Shown piece by piece: positions 14,262 to 23,445 of a stretch of 64,000 bases of DNA. The position numbers and the translations under genes are program-made. Each line of letters begins with the position of its first letter. The stretch's first letter is position 1. Source of the stretch: Nannocystis sp. RBIL2 (lineage in GTDB: Bacteria; Myxococcota_A; Polyangia; Nannocystales; Nannocystaceae); NCBI RefSeq assembly GCF_026626745.1, contig NZ_JAPNJW010000002.1:2194151-2258150 (forward strand). Reading direction: 5' to 3'. The notes under the pieces were generated by a model that was given only the letters and a program-made list of their open reading frames with translations, was not told the DNA's origin and did no database searches.

Positions 14262-16256
14262 ATGCAGGTCACCACCGACTCATTCGCAGCCACGATCGAA
14301 GCGCTCAGCCGCGAGCTCGCGCTGGTCGTCGCGCCCGACGGCCGGATCGAGTGGGCGGACTCGCGAGCCCAACAGCACGGGCTCCAGGTCGGCGCCGACC
14401 TGCGCGCGGCCGTGGTGCCCGGCTGCGAATCCAAGCTCGAGGAGCTGCTGCGCAAGGCGGCCGCGGAGCCGGTGGCCGCGTGGGAGCTCTCGCTGGTGCT
14501 CGCGGGCAAGCCGATGACGCTGTCGCTCTCGGCCCGGCCGGCCGACGGGCGCGTCGCCCTGGTCGGCAGCTTCCTGCCGCAGGACTACGCCGACTCGGTC
14601 CACGAGGCCGCCCGCGCCGTCACCGAGATCGTCAACCTCAACCGCCAGCTCGCGCGGCAGAAGACCCGGCTGGAGGAGTCGAACAAGGCGATCCGGGCGC
14701 TGCACGACGAGCTCGAGCAGCACGCCGACCGCCTGCGCACCGCGGCCGAGATCAAGAGCCGCCTGGTCGCCGGCGTCAGCCACGAGTTCCGCACCCCGCT
14801 GCACTCGATCCTCGGCCTCTCGCGCCTGCTGCTGTCGGGCTCCGACGGCCCGCTCAACGACGAGCAGCAGACCCAGGTCGCGTTCATCCGCGACTCGGCC
14901 GAGGAGCTGTCGCGGATGATCAACGACATGCTCGACCTGTCGCGGCTCGACGCGGGCAACGTCCCGATCCGGGCCGCCCGCTTCGCCCTGCGCGACTTCT
15001 GGGGCGCGCTGCGCGGGACGATGCGCCCGCTGGTCCGCGAGGACCACAGCGTCGAGCTGGTGTTCGAGCCGGCGCCCGAGGTCGAGCTCGAGACCGACCA
15101 GGGCAAGCTGGGCCAGATCCTGCGCAACCTGATCGCCAACGCGCTCAAGTTCACCGAGCGCGGCGTGGTCCGCGTGTCCGCCGTCATCATCGACGACGAG
15201 CTCCGGGTCGTCGTCGAGGACACCGGCATCGGCATCGCCCCCGAGGACCAGGCGCGGGTGTTCGAGGAGTTCGTGCAGATCGACGGCGCCCTCCAGCGCG
15301 CGGCGAACGGCACCGGCCTCGGTCTGCCGCTGGCCAAGAAGCTGACCGAGGCGCTCGGCGGCCGTATCGAGCTCGAGAGCACCCCCGGGACCGGCTCGTG
15401 CTTCACGGTCACCGTCCCGCTCGAGCACGCCGAGATCGACGCCTACCGCCAGCTCGAGCAGGCCGCGAAGAAGCCCGACCCGACGCGCGCGCCGGTCCTG
15501 GTCGTCGAGGACGATCGCAGCGCCGTGTTCGTCTACGAGCGCTACCTGGCGATGGCCGGCTTCCAGGTCCTGCCCGCGCGCACCACCGAGGACGCGCGCA
15601 AGATCCTCAAGCAGGTCCGGCCCTCGGCGATCCTGCTCGACGTCATGCTCGAGCGCGAGGACACCTGGAACTTCCTCGCCGACGTCAAGCGCGACCCGCA
15701 GACGAACGACATCCCGGTGCTCGTGTGCACGGTGATGAACCGCGAGTCGCGGGCGCGGGCCCTCGGCGCCGACGAGTTCTGGCTCAAGCCGGTCGACGAG
15801 GACAAGCTGATCCGCAAGCTGCAGGCGCTCGCCTCCGGCCGCGGCGCCAAGGTCCTGGTCGTCGACGACGAGCCAGCCGCGCGCTACCTGATCAAGAAGT
15901 TCCTCGAGAGCACCCCGTATCAGCTGCTCGAGGCGGCCGACGGCGACAACGGCGTGCGCCTGGCGCGGAGCGAGCGCCCCGACGTCATCCTGCTCGACTT
16001 TTTGCTCGAGAACATGACCGCGTTCGACGTGATCGACCAGCTCAAGGCCGACCCGCGCACGCGGCCGATCCCGGTCATCATCGTCACCTCGCACGCGCTC
16101 CCGATGGAGGAGCGCCAGCGGCTGGCGGCGAGCACCGAGGCCATCCTATCCAAAGAGCACCTGTCGCGCGAGCTTGCGATCAACCGCATCCGCGACGCGC
16201 TCCGGCACGCCGGCATCCGCGAACGGCCGCCGGGCAGCGAACGAGGTGGAGCTTGA
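14262..16256 (+). CDS. Hybrid histidine kinase (PAS-like, HisKA, HATPase, two receiver domains)
   Basis: 664 residues. Residues ~1-105 look like a degenerate PAS sensor (LALVVAPDGRIEWADSRAQQ), then a coiled coil (~115-160). HisKA has the H box SHEFRTPLHSI (His 174); the ATPase shows the N box LRNLIANALKF, G1 DTGIGI and G2 GTGLGLPLAKK. Two receivers follow: the first (~411-525) VLVVEDDRSA...LLDVMLERED with Lys in WLKPVD, the second (~530-645) VLVVDDEPAA...LLDFLLENM in which the usual Lys region reads ILSKEHL. No membrane segment, so a cytoplasmic sensor. It overlaps the next kinase gene by TTGA and is divergent from the heme oxygenase/B12 operon, which may supply its signal. Confidence 0.88.
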   Translation: MQVTTDSFAATIEALSRELALVVAPDGRIEWADSRAQQHGLQVGADLRAAVVPGCESKLEELLRKAAAEPVAAWELSLVLAGKPMTLSLSARPADGRVALVGSFLPQDYADSVHEAARAVTEIVNLNRQLARQKTRLEESNKAIRALHDELEQHADRLRTAAEIKSRLVAGVSHEFRTPLHSILGLSRLLLSGSDGPLNDEQQTQVAFIRDSAEELSRMINDMLDLSRLDAGNVPIRAARFALRDFWGALRGTMRPLVREDHSVELVFEPAPEVELETDQGKLGQILRNLIANALKFTERGVVRVSAVIIDDELRVVVEDTGIGIAPEDQARVFEEFVQIDGALQRAANGTGLGLPLAKKLTEALGGRIELESTPGTGSCFTVTVPLEHAEIDAYRQLEQAAKKPDPTRAPVLVVEDDRSAVFVYERYLAMAGFQVLPARTTEDARKILKQVRPSAILLDVMLEREDTWNFLADVKRDPQTNDIPVLVCTVMNRESRARALGADEFWLKPVDEDKLIRKLQALASGRGAKVLVVDDEPAARYLIKKFLESTPYQLLEAADGDNGVRLARSERPDVILLDFLLENMTAFDVIDQLKADPRTRPIPVIIVTSHALPMEERQRLAASTEAILSKEHLSRELAINRIRDALRHAGIRERPPGSERGGA

Positions 16257-17797
16257 GGGAGACCCGCAAACCCCTGATCCTCAACGTCAACGACCACGTG
16301 GCCAACCGCTACATGGTCTCGAAGATGCTCAAGAACGCGGGCATGCAAGCCATCGAGGCCTCGACCGGCCACGAGGCGATCGCGCTCGCCCAGGACCCGC
16401 GCAACAAGCCCGACCTCGTCGTGCTCGACGTGCGCCTGCCCGACATCGACGGCCTCGAGGTGTGCCGCCGGCTCAAGTCCGACCCGCGGACGAAGGACAT
16501 CAAGATCCTCCACACCTCGGCCACCTTCGTCACCTCGGACAACCGCGTCGAGGGCGTCGAGGCCGGCGCCGACGGCTACCTCACCCAGCCGTTCGAACCC
16601 CAGGACCTGATCGCCACCGTGCGCGCGCTGCTCCGCCTCCACGAGGCCGAGGCCAACCTGGTCGCGCGCAATGGCCAGCTCGTCGAGGCCGACCGCCGCA
16701 AGGACGAGTTCTTGGCCATGCTGGCGCACGAGCTGCGCAACCCGCTGGCCGCGCTGCACATGGGCCTGCCGGTGCTCGACCGCTTCCCGCCGCACGACGA
16801 GCTCGAGCAGCAGACGCGCGAGATCATGCAGCGCCAGCTCACCCTCCTCACGCGGCTCGTCGACGACCTGCTCGACGTCTCGCGCGTCACTCGCGGCCGC
16901 ATCGAGCTGCACCGCGAGCCGATGGACCTCGCCGCAGTGGTCGCGCGCGTGGTCGACGTCATGCGCCAGCGGGTCGCCGAGCCGCGCCGGCAGACGATCC
17001 GCGTCGAGCTGCCCGCCGGGCCGGTGCCGGTGTCCGCCGACAGCGGGCGCATCGAGCAGGTGCTGACGAACCTGCTCGACAACGCCAGCAAGTACTCCGA
17101 CTCCGGCACCACGATCGACGTCCGCCTCGCAGTCGCCGGCGGCCAGGCCGAGTTGGTCGTGCGCGACCACGGCATCGGCATCGACGCCGCCACCCTGCCC
17201 GCGATCTTCGACCTGTTCGCCCAGGCGACCCGCTCGCTCGACCGCTCGCACGGCGGGCTCGGGATCGGGCTGACGCTGGCGAAGGGCCTCGTCGACCTCC
17301 ACGGCGGCACCATCGCCGCCGCCTCCGACGGCCTCGGCCTCGGCACCGAGCTCAAGATCCGCCTGCCGCTGCACGCCGGGGTGCAGCTCGTCGCCGCCCC
17401 CGCGAGCGAGCCTCCGCCGGCCCCGAGCCGCCGCCGGATCCTCGTCGTCGACGACAACGAGGACGGCCGCAAGATGCTGCGCAAGCTGTGCGAGCTGCAG
17501 GGGCACGAGGTCTCCGAGGCCGCCGACGGCCTCGAGGGGGTCCGCACCGCCCTCGCCGAGCGGCCCGACGTCGCCTTCGTCGACATCGGCCTGCCGGGCA
17601 TCGACGGCTACGAGGTCGCCCGCCGCGTCCGCGCCCAGCTCGACGGCCACTCCCCGGTGCTGATCGCCCTGTCCGGCTACGGCTCGCCCGAGCACCGCGA
17701 GCGCGCCCACGAGGCCGGCTTCGACGAGCACGTCGTCAAGCCGATCAAGCTCGCCAACCTGCGCAGGATCGTCGCCGGCGTCCAGCCCAAGGCGTGA
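16253..17797 (+). CDS. Hybrid histidine kinase (receiver-HisKA-HATPase-receiver) with TTG start
   Basis: 514 residues. No ATG or GTG lies near the domain start; TTG 16253-16255 overlaps the upstream TGA (TTGA) and is preceded by GAGGTGGAG, a strong ribosome binding site, so TTG is the likely start. N-terminal receiver: ILNVNDHVANRY with phospho-acceptor Asp 59 (VVLDVRLPDIDG), but the conserved Lys is Gln 112 (YLTQPFEP), which suggests altered or no phospho-switching. HisKA H box MLAHELRNPLAAL (His 159), N box LTNLLDNASKYSD, G boxes DHGIGI and GGLGIGLTLAKG. C-terminal receiver ILVVDDNEDG...VDIGLPGIDGYE with Lys in VVKPIKL. Translationally coupled partner of the kinase at 14262. Confidence 0.87.
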   Translation: MRETRKPLILNVNDHVANRYMVSKMLKNAGMQAIEASTGHEAIALAQDPRNKPDLVVLDVRLPDIDGLEVCRRLKSDPRTKDIKILHTSATFVTSDNRVEGVEAGADGYLTQPFEPQDLIATVRALLRLHEAEANLVARNGQLVEADRRKDEFLAMLAHELRNPLAALHMGLPVLDRFPPHDELEQQTREIMQRQLTLLTRLVDDLLDVSRVTRGRIELHREPMDLAAVVARVVDVMRQRVAEPRRQTIRVELPAGPVPVSADSGRIEQVLTNLLDNASKYSDSGTTIDVRLAVAGGQAELVVRDHGIGIDAATLPAIFDLFAQATRSLDRSHGGLGIGLTLAKGLVDLHGGTIAAASDGLGLGTELKIRLPLHAGVQLVAAPASEPPPAPSRRRILVVDDNEDGRKMLRKLCELQGHEVSEAADGLEGVRTALAERPDVAFVDIGLPGIDGYEVARRVRAQLDGHSPVLIALSGYGSPEHRERAHEAGFDEHVVKPIKLANLRRIVAGVQPKA

Positions 17798-17807
17798 GCC
17801 CTTCGGG

Positions 17808-17871
17808 GCAGGTCCGTTCGGACATGCCCCACCGAACATGTCCCAAGGGGCATGTCCCCGGGGCCCTGTCC
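17808..17871. repeat. Cluster of overlapping ACATGTC elements between convergent genes
   Basis: Three inward-facing pairs overlap: GGTCCGTTCGGACATGCCC, GGACATGCCCCACCGAACAT, and ACATGTCCCAAGGGGCATGT. Each arm can pair with either neighbour. The cluster fills the 75-bp gap between convergent genes and no other terminator is seen, so it may end transcription from both sides. Confidence 0.7.
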
Positions 17872-17872
17872 C

Positions 17873-19078
<1,206 letters not shown>

Positions 19079-19185
19079 CAGGCCGCCCCTTGCAACGCGC
19101 GGAACCGCGCCGCTCGGGCGAAATTAACCGAGCCGGACACGGTGGATCCATGGGAGCCTGGGCACCGGGAACTTCCCGAGGTCTC

Positions 19186-20532
19186 ATGGCCCCAAGCTCC
19201 TTCGATCGCGTCTCCACCGCCACCCCAGCCCTCGATGCCGCCCTGGCGCAAGTCTTCACCGGCCTCACCCGAGCCGGCAGCGAAGCCGAACTGCTGACCG
19301 CGTGCGGCCCCATCTTCCACGCCCTCGCGTCGCGCGGCGTCGAGTTGCTCGACGACGGCGGCGGTCGTCTGGCCCGCTGGGCTCCCGAGGGGCCCGCCCC
19401 CCTGGAGCCGAGGGCGGCGATCGACACGCAGGAACTGCGCTGGCGCCAGGGCCCCGTGTTCGTCGCCGACGTCGCTACCGACCCGCGCTGCGGCGCCACC
19501 CGGGTCGCGCTGCAGGCCGCCGGGGTCGCGGCCACCGCGATCCTGCCGCTGCACTGTGACGCCCTCGACGTCGTCGGCGCGGTGCGCCTCGACTTCGCCG
19601 AGCCGCGCGAGCTCGTCGCCGACGAGCGCGACATCCTCGGCGTCCTCGCCCACGGCCTCGCCGCCTTCCTGGTCGCCCGGCGCCACCTCTTGCGCCAGCG
19701 CGAGGCCCTCCGCGCCCTCGAGCGCGAGCGCAGCACCCTCAACACCATCCTCGATCACTTGCCGGTCGGCGTCTTCCTCGCCGAGGCCGGCACCGGCAAG
19801 GTCCTGCTGGTCAACAACCTCGGCGCCGAGATGCTCGGCCGCGGCGTCGACCCCAACGCGCACCAGGACAACTACCAGGACGTGTATCAGTGCATGCGCG
19901 TCGGCCTCGACGAGGTCATGCCGGCCGAGGACCTGCCGCTGGTGCAGACGCTCACCACCGGTCAGCCGCGCCAGGGCGCGATGGACATCGTGCGCCCCAG
20001 CGGCGATCGGATCACCATCGAGGTCAACGCGGCGCCGATCCACGACGGCGACGGATCCATGTTCGCGGCCGTCGTCGCCTTCAGCGACGTCACCGAGCGC
20101 AACCGTCTCGAGACCGAGCGGGCCACTTACCGCGACGAGCTGATCCGGGCCCAGGCGCAGGCCCTGGCCGAGCGCTCCACCCCGCTCGTGCCGCTCGGCG
20201 ACGGCGTCGTCGCCATGCCGATCGTCGGCACCCTCGACCGCGAGCGCGCCGACCAGATCGTCCAGACCCTGCTGGACGGCTGCGCCGCGCGCAAGGCCCG
20301 GGTCGCGATCCTCGACGTCACCGGCGTCCCGCACGCCGACACCGCCGTCGCCGCCGCCCTCCTGCGCGCTGCCGCGGCCGTGCGGCTCCTCGGCGTCGAG
20401 CCGATCCTCACCGGCATCCGCCCCGACGTCGCCCGCGCCCTGGTCGGCCTCGACGTCGACCTCAAGGGCCTCGTCACCCTCTCGACCTTGCAAGACGGCA
20501 TCCTCCACGCCGCCCGCGGTCGCCGCCACTGA
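19186..20532 (+). CDS. GAF-PAS-STAS sensor protein (RsbR-like), tandem copy 1
   Basis: 448 residues from ATG 19186 (GAGG 5 nt upstream; aligns with the start of its paralog). Order: GAF-like domain (~20-165), a coiled coil RERSTLNTILDHLPVG, a PAS domain (~180-305, GVFLAEAGTGKVLLVNNLGA), then a C-terminal STAS domain (~335-445). The STAS domain carries the two Thr sites phosphorylated in RsbR/RsbS stressosome proteins: LDVTGVPHADT and ILTGIRPDVA. It therefore probably forms or feeds a stressosome-like switch; no RsbT-type kinase is beside it. The neighbour at 20712 is a clear duplicate and a third relative lies at 31000. Confidence 0.85.
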   Translation: MAPSSFDRVSTATPALDAALAQVFTGLTRAGSEAELLTACGPIFHALASRGVELLDDGGGRLARWAPEGPAPLEPRAAIDTQELRWRQGPVFVADVATDPRCGATRVALQAAGVAATAILPLHCDALDVVGAVRLDFAEPRELVADERDILGVLAHGLAAFLVARRHLLRQREALRALERERSTLNTILDHLPVGVFLAEAGTGKVLLVNNLGAEMLGRGVDPNAHQDNYQDVYQCMRVGLDEVMPAEDLPLVQTLTTGQPRQGAMDIVRPSGDRITIEVNAAPIHDGDGSMFAAVVAFSDVTERNRLETERATYRDELIRAQAQALAERSTPLVPLGDGVVAMPIVGTLDRERADQIVQTLLDGCAARKARVAILDVTGVPHADTAVAAALLRAAAAVRLLGVEPILTGIRPDVARALVGLDVDLKGLVTLSTLQDGILHAARGRRH

Positions 20533-20711
20533 GCGCCGGCAGAGCCGCTGCGAGCGGCCTCGCGGGTCCTCCGCCGCCGACCACCTCGCACCCAGGTCGC
20601 TCGTCGCCGTGACGACACGCCGAGGCGGCACCGCGCGCACGCGCGCAAAGTGTACGCGCGTGGACCTGTGAACGCCGTTGCGAGCCGGGCTACCCTCGCC
20701 GCCGAGCTCGT

Positions 20712-22118
20712 ATGTCCCACGCCGAAGCCGCCCCGGTCGAGCTGTCCGCCTCGACCGCGCAGATCCTCGCCACAGTCTTCACCGGCCTCGCCGAGGCACG
20801 CAGCGAGGTCGACCTGCTCGAGGCGGCGCTCGTCTACCTGCGCCCGCTCGGCCCGTTCGCCATCAACCTCCACCTCACCACCGTGTTCGAGGACGGCGTC
20901 CCGATCCAGGCCCGCCCGGTCGGCCAGTGGTTCGAGGGCACCGGCCCCGCCACCGCTCCCGCGGACGCCGACATCGACCTCCGCTCGCACCTCTCGATCT
21001 CGCAGCTCTGGTACGACCAGAACGCGCCGGTGCTGCTCGAGGACATCGCCACCGACCCGCGCTGCGACGCCGTCTACCGCGACTTCATCATCAGCCACGG
21101 CATCCACGCCCAGGCCATGCTGCCGCTGCACAGCGAGGCCGTCGGCCGGGTGATCGGCGTCGTCGTGCTCCACTTCCGCGCCCCGCGGGTGTTCACCGGC
21201 GAGGAACGATCTGTCCTCAAGACCCTGTCCTACGGGCTAGCCTCGTTCCTCGCCAGCCGCCGCCTGCTGGCCGAGCGCGAGGAGTCGCTGCGGCAGGCCG
21301 AGCGCCAGCGGCGGATGCTGACCGCCGTGCTCGAGAACCTGCCGATCGGCGTCTACCTGGCCGAGGCCGGCACCCACAAGCCGCTGCTGGCCAACCAGAT
21401 CGGCGTCGATACCATGGGCAAGCAGCGGATCGAGGACGACGGCCGGGTCTACTACGAGGCCTTCACCATCTACCGGCCCGGCACGCGCGACCCGATCCCG
21501 TATCAGGAGCTGCCGCTCTTCCGCACCCTCGCCACCGGGGAGCCGCACGCCGGCGTCGTCGACGTCATCAGCCAGGGCGAGGGCGGCGGCATCGTCACCC
21601 TCGAGCTGCAAGCCGCCCCGGTGCGCGACGACGGCGGCCAGATGTTCGCCGCGGTGGTCGTCTACCTCGACATCACCGAGCGCAACCGGGCCGAGGCCGA
21701 GCGCGCGCAGATCCGCGACGAGCTGATCCGGACGCAGGCGCAGGCGCTGGCCGAGCGCTCGACCCCGCTGATCCCCCTCGGCGCCGACGTGGTCGCCATG
21801 CCGATCGTCGGCAGCCTCGACGGCGCCCGCGCCGACCAGGTCATCGAGGTCCTGCTGGAGGGCTGCACCGCCCGCAAGGCTCGCCACGCCATCCTCGACG
21901 TCACCGGCGTCCCACACGCCGACACGACCGTCGCCGCCGCCCTCCTGCGCGCCGCAGCGGCCGTCCGCCTCCTCGGCGTCGAACCAATCCTCACCGGCAT
22001 CCGCCCCGAAGTCGCCCGCACCCTCGTCGACCTCGACATCGACCTCCGCGGCGTCGTCACGCTGCCCACCTTGCAAGAAGGCATCGCCCACGCGACCCGC
22101 AAGGCGCAACGCCGCTGA
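20712..22118 (+). CDS. GAF-PAS-STAS sensor protein (RsbR-like), tandem copy 2
   Basis: 468 residues. Same architecture as the upstream gene; the STAS portion is almost identical in sequence (PLIPLGADVVAMPIVGSLDG, LDVTGVPHADTTVAAALLRA, ILTGIRPEVART) while the GAF domain has diverged (EGTGPATAPADADIDLRSHL, LWYDQNAPVLLEDIATDPRC). This fits duplication followed by change of the sensing part with the output kept. A TACCCT hexamer (20691-20696) lies 15 nt before the ATG. The 179-bp gap after copy 1 has no strong terminator, so the two may also be co-transcribed. Convergent with the immunity-like array. Confidence 0.85.
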   Translation: MSHAEAAPVELSASTAQILATVFTGLAEARSEVDLLEAALVYLRPLGPFAINLHLTTVFEDGVPIQARPVGQWFEGTGPATAPADADIDLRSHLSISQLWYDQNAPVLLEDIATDPRCDAVYRDFIISHGIHAQAMLPLHSEAVGRVIGVVVLHFRAPRVFTGEERSVLKTLSYGLASFLASRRLLAEREESLRQAERQRRMLTAVLENLPIGVYLAEAGTHKPLLANQIGVDTMGKQRIEDDGRVYYEAFTIYRPGTRDPIPYQELPLFRTLATGEPHAGVVDVISQGEGGGIVTLELQAAPVRDDGGQMFAAVVVYLDITERNRAEAERAQIRDELIRTQAQALAERSTPLIPLGADVVAMPIVGSLDGARADQVIEVLLEGCTARKARHAILDVTGVPHADTTVAAALLRAAAAVRLLGVEPILTGIRPEVARTLVDLDIDLRGVVTLPTLQEGIAHATRKAQRR

Positions 22119-22127
22119 TCCTCGCGC

Positions 22128-22514
22128 TCAAGCCCGAGAATCGCGCGCGGCCTCGAAGATCGCCATCGCCTCGAGGCGCACTGCCTCGAGCGTCTCCAGG
22201 TACCGCATGAGAGCGGGGTAAGCCCCGGCGTGGGCGTCGCAGAACTCGCGGAGGATGGGGTCCTCGAAGACGGCCATCCGGCGCAAGTGCTCGAGCGCCG
22301 CCACGATCGATTCGAACTGCCCCCCGCGGAGGATCTTGCTGACGTAGCCGCCGATGTCGGCGGTGAGCACCTCGACGACGTCGAGCGGATGAGGGTCGTC
22401 TCGTTCGCGCCAGATCTGCGAGATGCGCCCCTGCTCTGCCGTGCTCGCCCGGTACGCGGCCCCGGCCGCCGCATCGAGCGCCGCCAAGGACCTCCGCCGC
22501 TCTTCGTCGCTCAT
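22128..22514 (-). CDS. Putative immunity protein, third and most diverged of three tandem paralogs
   Basis: 128 residues starting MSDEERRRSLAALD, with GGGAGA upstream. It aligns over its length with the two genes upstream: LTADIGGYVSKILRGGQFES, LEHLRRMAVFEDPILREF, AGAYPALMRYLETLEAVRLE and a closing AARDSRA. No known domain recognised; small, acidic, all-helical and cytoplasmic, as immunity proteins often are. It lies 19 nt after its neighbour and is last in the run toxin-copy-copy-copy. The pattern suggests that duplicates are drifting to new specificity or are spare. Immunity is an inference from position and copy pattern. Confidence 0.7.
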   Translation of the reverse strand: MSDEERRRSLAALDAAAGAAYRASTAEQGRISQIWRERDDPHPLDVVEVLTADIGGYVSKILRGGQFESIVAALEHLRRMAVFEDPILREFCDAHAGAYPALMRYLETLEAVRLEAMAIFEAARDSRA

Positions 22515-22533
22515 ATCGATCTCCCGCTGACGC

Positions 22534-22926
22534 TCAGGCTCGAGAGGCCCGCGCGACCACGAGGATCGCCAGCGCCTCGAGGCGGACCGCCTCCAACATC
22601 TGCAAGTAAGCCATGATGTCCGGGTATTCGCCGGCGTGCTCCCGGCTGAATCGCTGGAGCGTGGGGTCGTCGAGGACGACCATCCGTCGCAAGTGCGGGA
22701 TCGCCTCCTCGAGATCGTCGAACTCCAGGCGGTCGACGATCCTCGACACATAGCCGCCAATGTCCGTGGCGAGAAGCTCCATCACTCCCAGCGGATCGTC
22801 GTCGTCGTCCCTCCGCTCCCACCAGACCGCGTGAGCCCGGCCACGATCGGGCCCGCTGGCCCGGTAAAGCTTGAACGAGACCTCGTAGAGCACTTCCAGA
22901 AGCTTGCGCTTGTCCTCGGGGATCAT
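22534..22926 (-). CDS. Putative immunity protein, middle of three tandem paralogs
   Basis: 130 residues starting MIPEDKRKLLEVLYEVSFKL; GAGGA lies upstream of the ATG. By eye about five of every six residues are identical to the copy at 22999, including WWERRDDDDDPLGVMELLAT, DIGGYVSR, EEAIPHLRRMVVLDDPTLQR and HAGEYPD. The nucleotide sequences are also close, so the duplication is recent. Differences concentrate in the first 35 residues and the last helix. No known domain recognised. Confidence 0.72.
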   Translation of the reverse strand: MIPEDKRKLLEVLYEVSFKLYRASGPDRGRAHAVWWERRDDDDDPLGVMELLATDIGGYVSRIVDRLEFDDLEEAIPHLRRMVVLDDPTLQRFSREHAGEYPDIMAYLQMLEAVRLEALAILVVARASRA

Positions 22927-22998
22927 GTCGAGCGTTCCTCGAGGAGGACGATGACGGTCCGCACGGTCGACACGAGCCTGAGCATGTTGTCCTTCTGG

Positions 22999-23388
22999 TC
23001 AGGCTCGTGAGGCCCGCGCAGCCTCGAGGATGGCGATGGCCTCGCAGCGGATCGTCTCCAGGATCTGCAGGTAACGCATGAGGTCCGGATATTCGCCGGC
23101 GTGCTCCCGGCCGAATCGCTGAAGCGTGGGGTCGTCGAGCACGACCATCCGTCGCAAGTGCGGGATCGCCTCCTCGAGATCGTCGAACTTTCGGCGGTCG
23201 ACGAGCCTCGACACATAGCCGCCGATATCCGTGGCGAGAAGCTCCATCACTCCCAGCGGATCGTCGTCGTCGTCTCGCTCCCACCAGATCGCGTGAACCC
23301 GGCCACGATCGGGCCCGCTGGCCTGGTAGAGCGCAAACGAAGTCTCATAGAGTTCTTCCAGTTGCTTCCGCTTGTCCTCGGGGACCAT
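22999..23388 (-). CDS. Putative immunity protein next to the DUF4157 toxin gene
   Basis: 129 residues starting MVPEDKRKQLEELYETSFAL, with GAGAGG 6 nt upstream. It begins 57 nt after the toxin stop codon on the same strand, the classical place of the cognate immunity gene in polymorphic toxin loci. Notable features are an acidic DDDDD loop (about residues 39-43), a central DIGGYVSRLVDR helix and a C-terminal ETIRCEAIAILEAARASRA. No family I can name. The acidic loop could mimic nucleic acid against an RNase toxin, but that is speculation. Confidence 0.72.
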   Translation of the reverse strand: MVPEDKRKQLEELYETSFALYQASGPDRGRVHAIWWERDDDDDPLGVMELLATDIGGYVSRLVDRRKFDDLEEAIPHLRRMVVLDDPTLQRFGREHAGEYPDLMRYLQILETIRCEAIAILEAARASRA

Positions 23389-23445
23389 GTCTAGCCTCTC
23401 TGCCGTACTTTGGCGCAGTCGCGGGCCGTTCTCAAGCGCTCGCCC

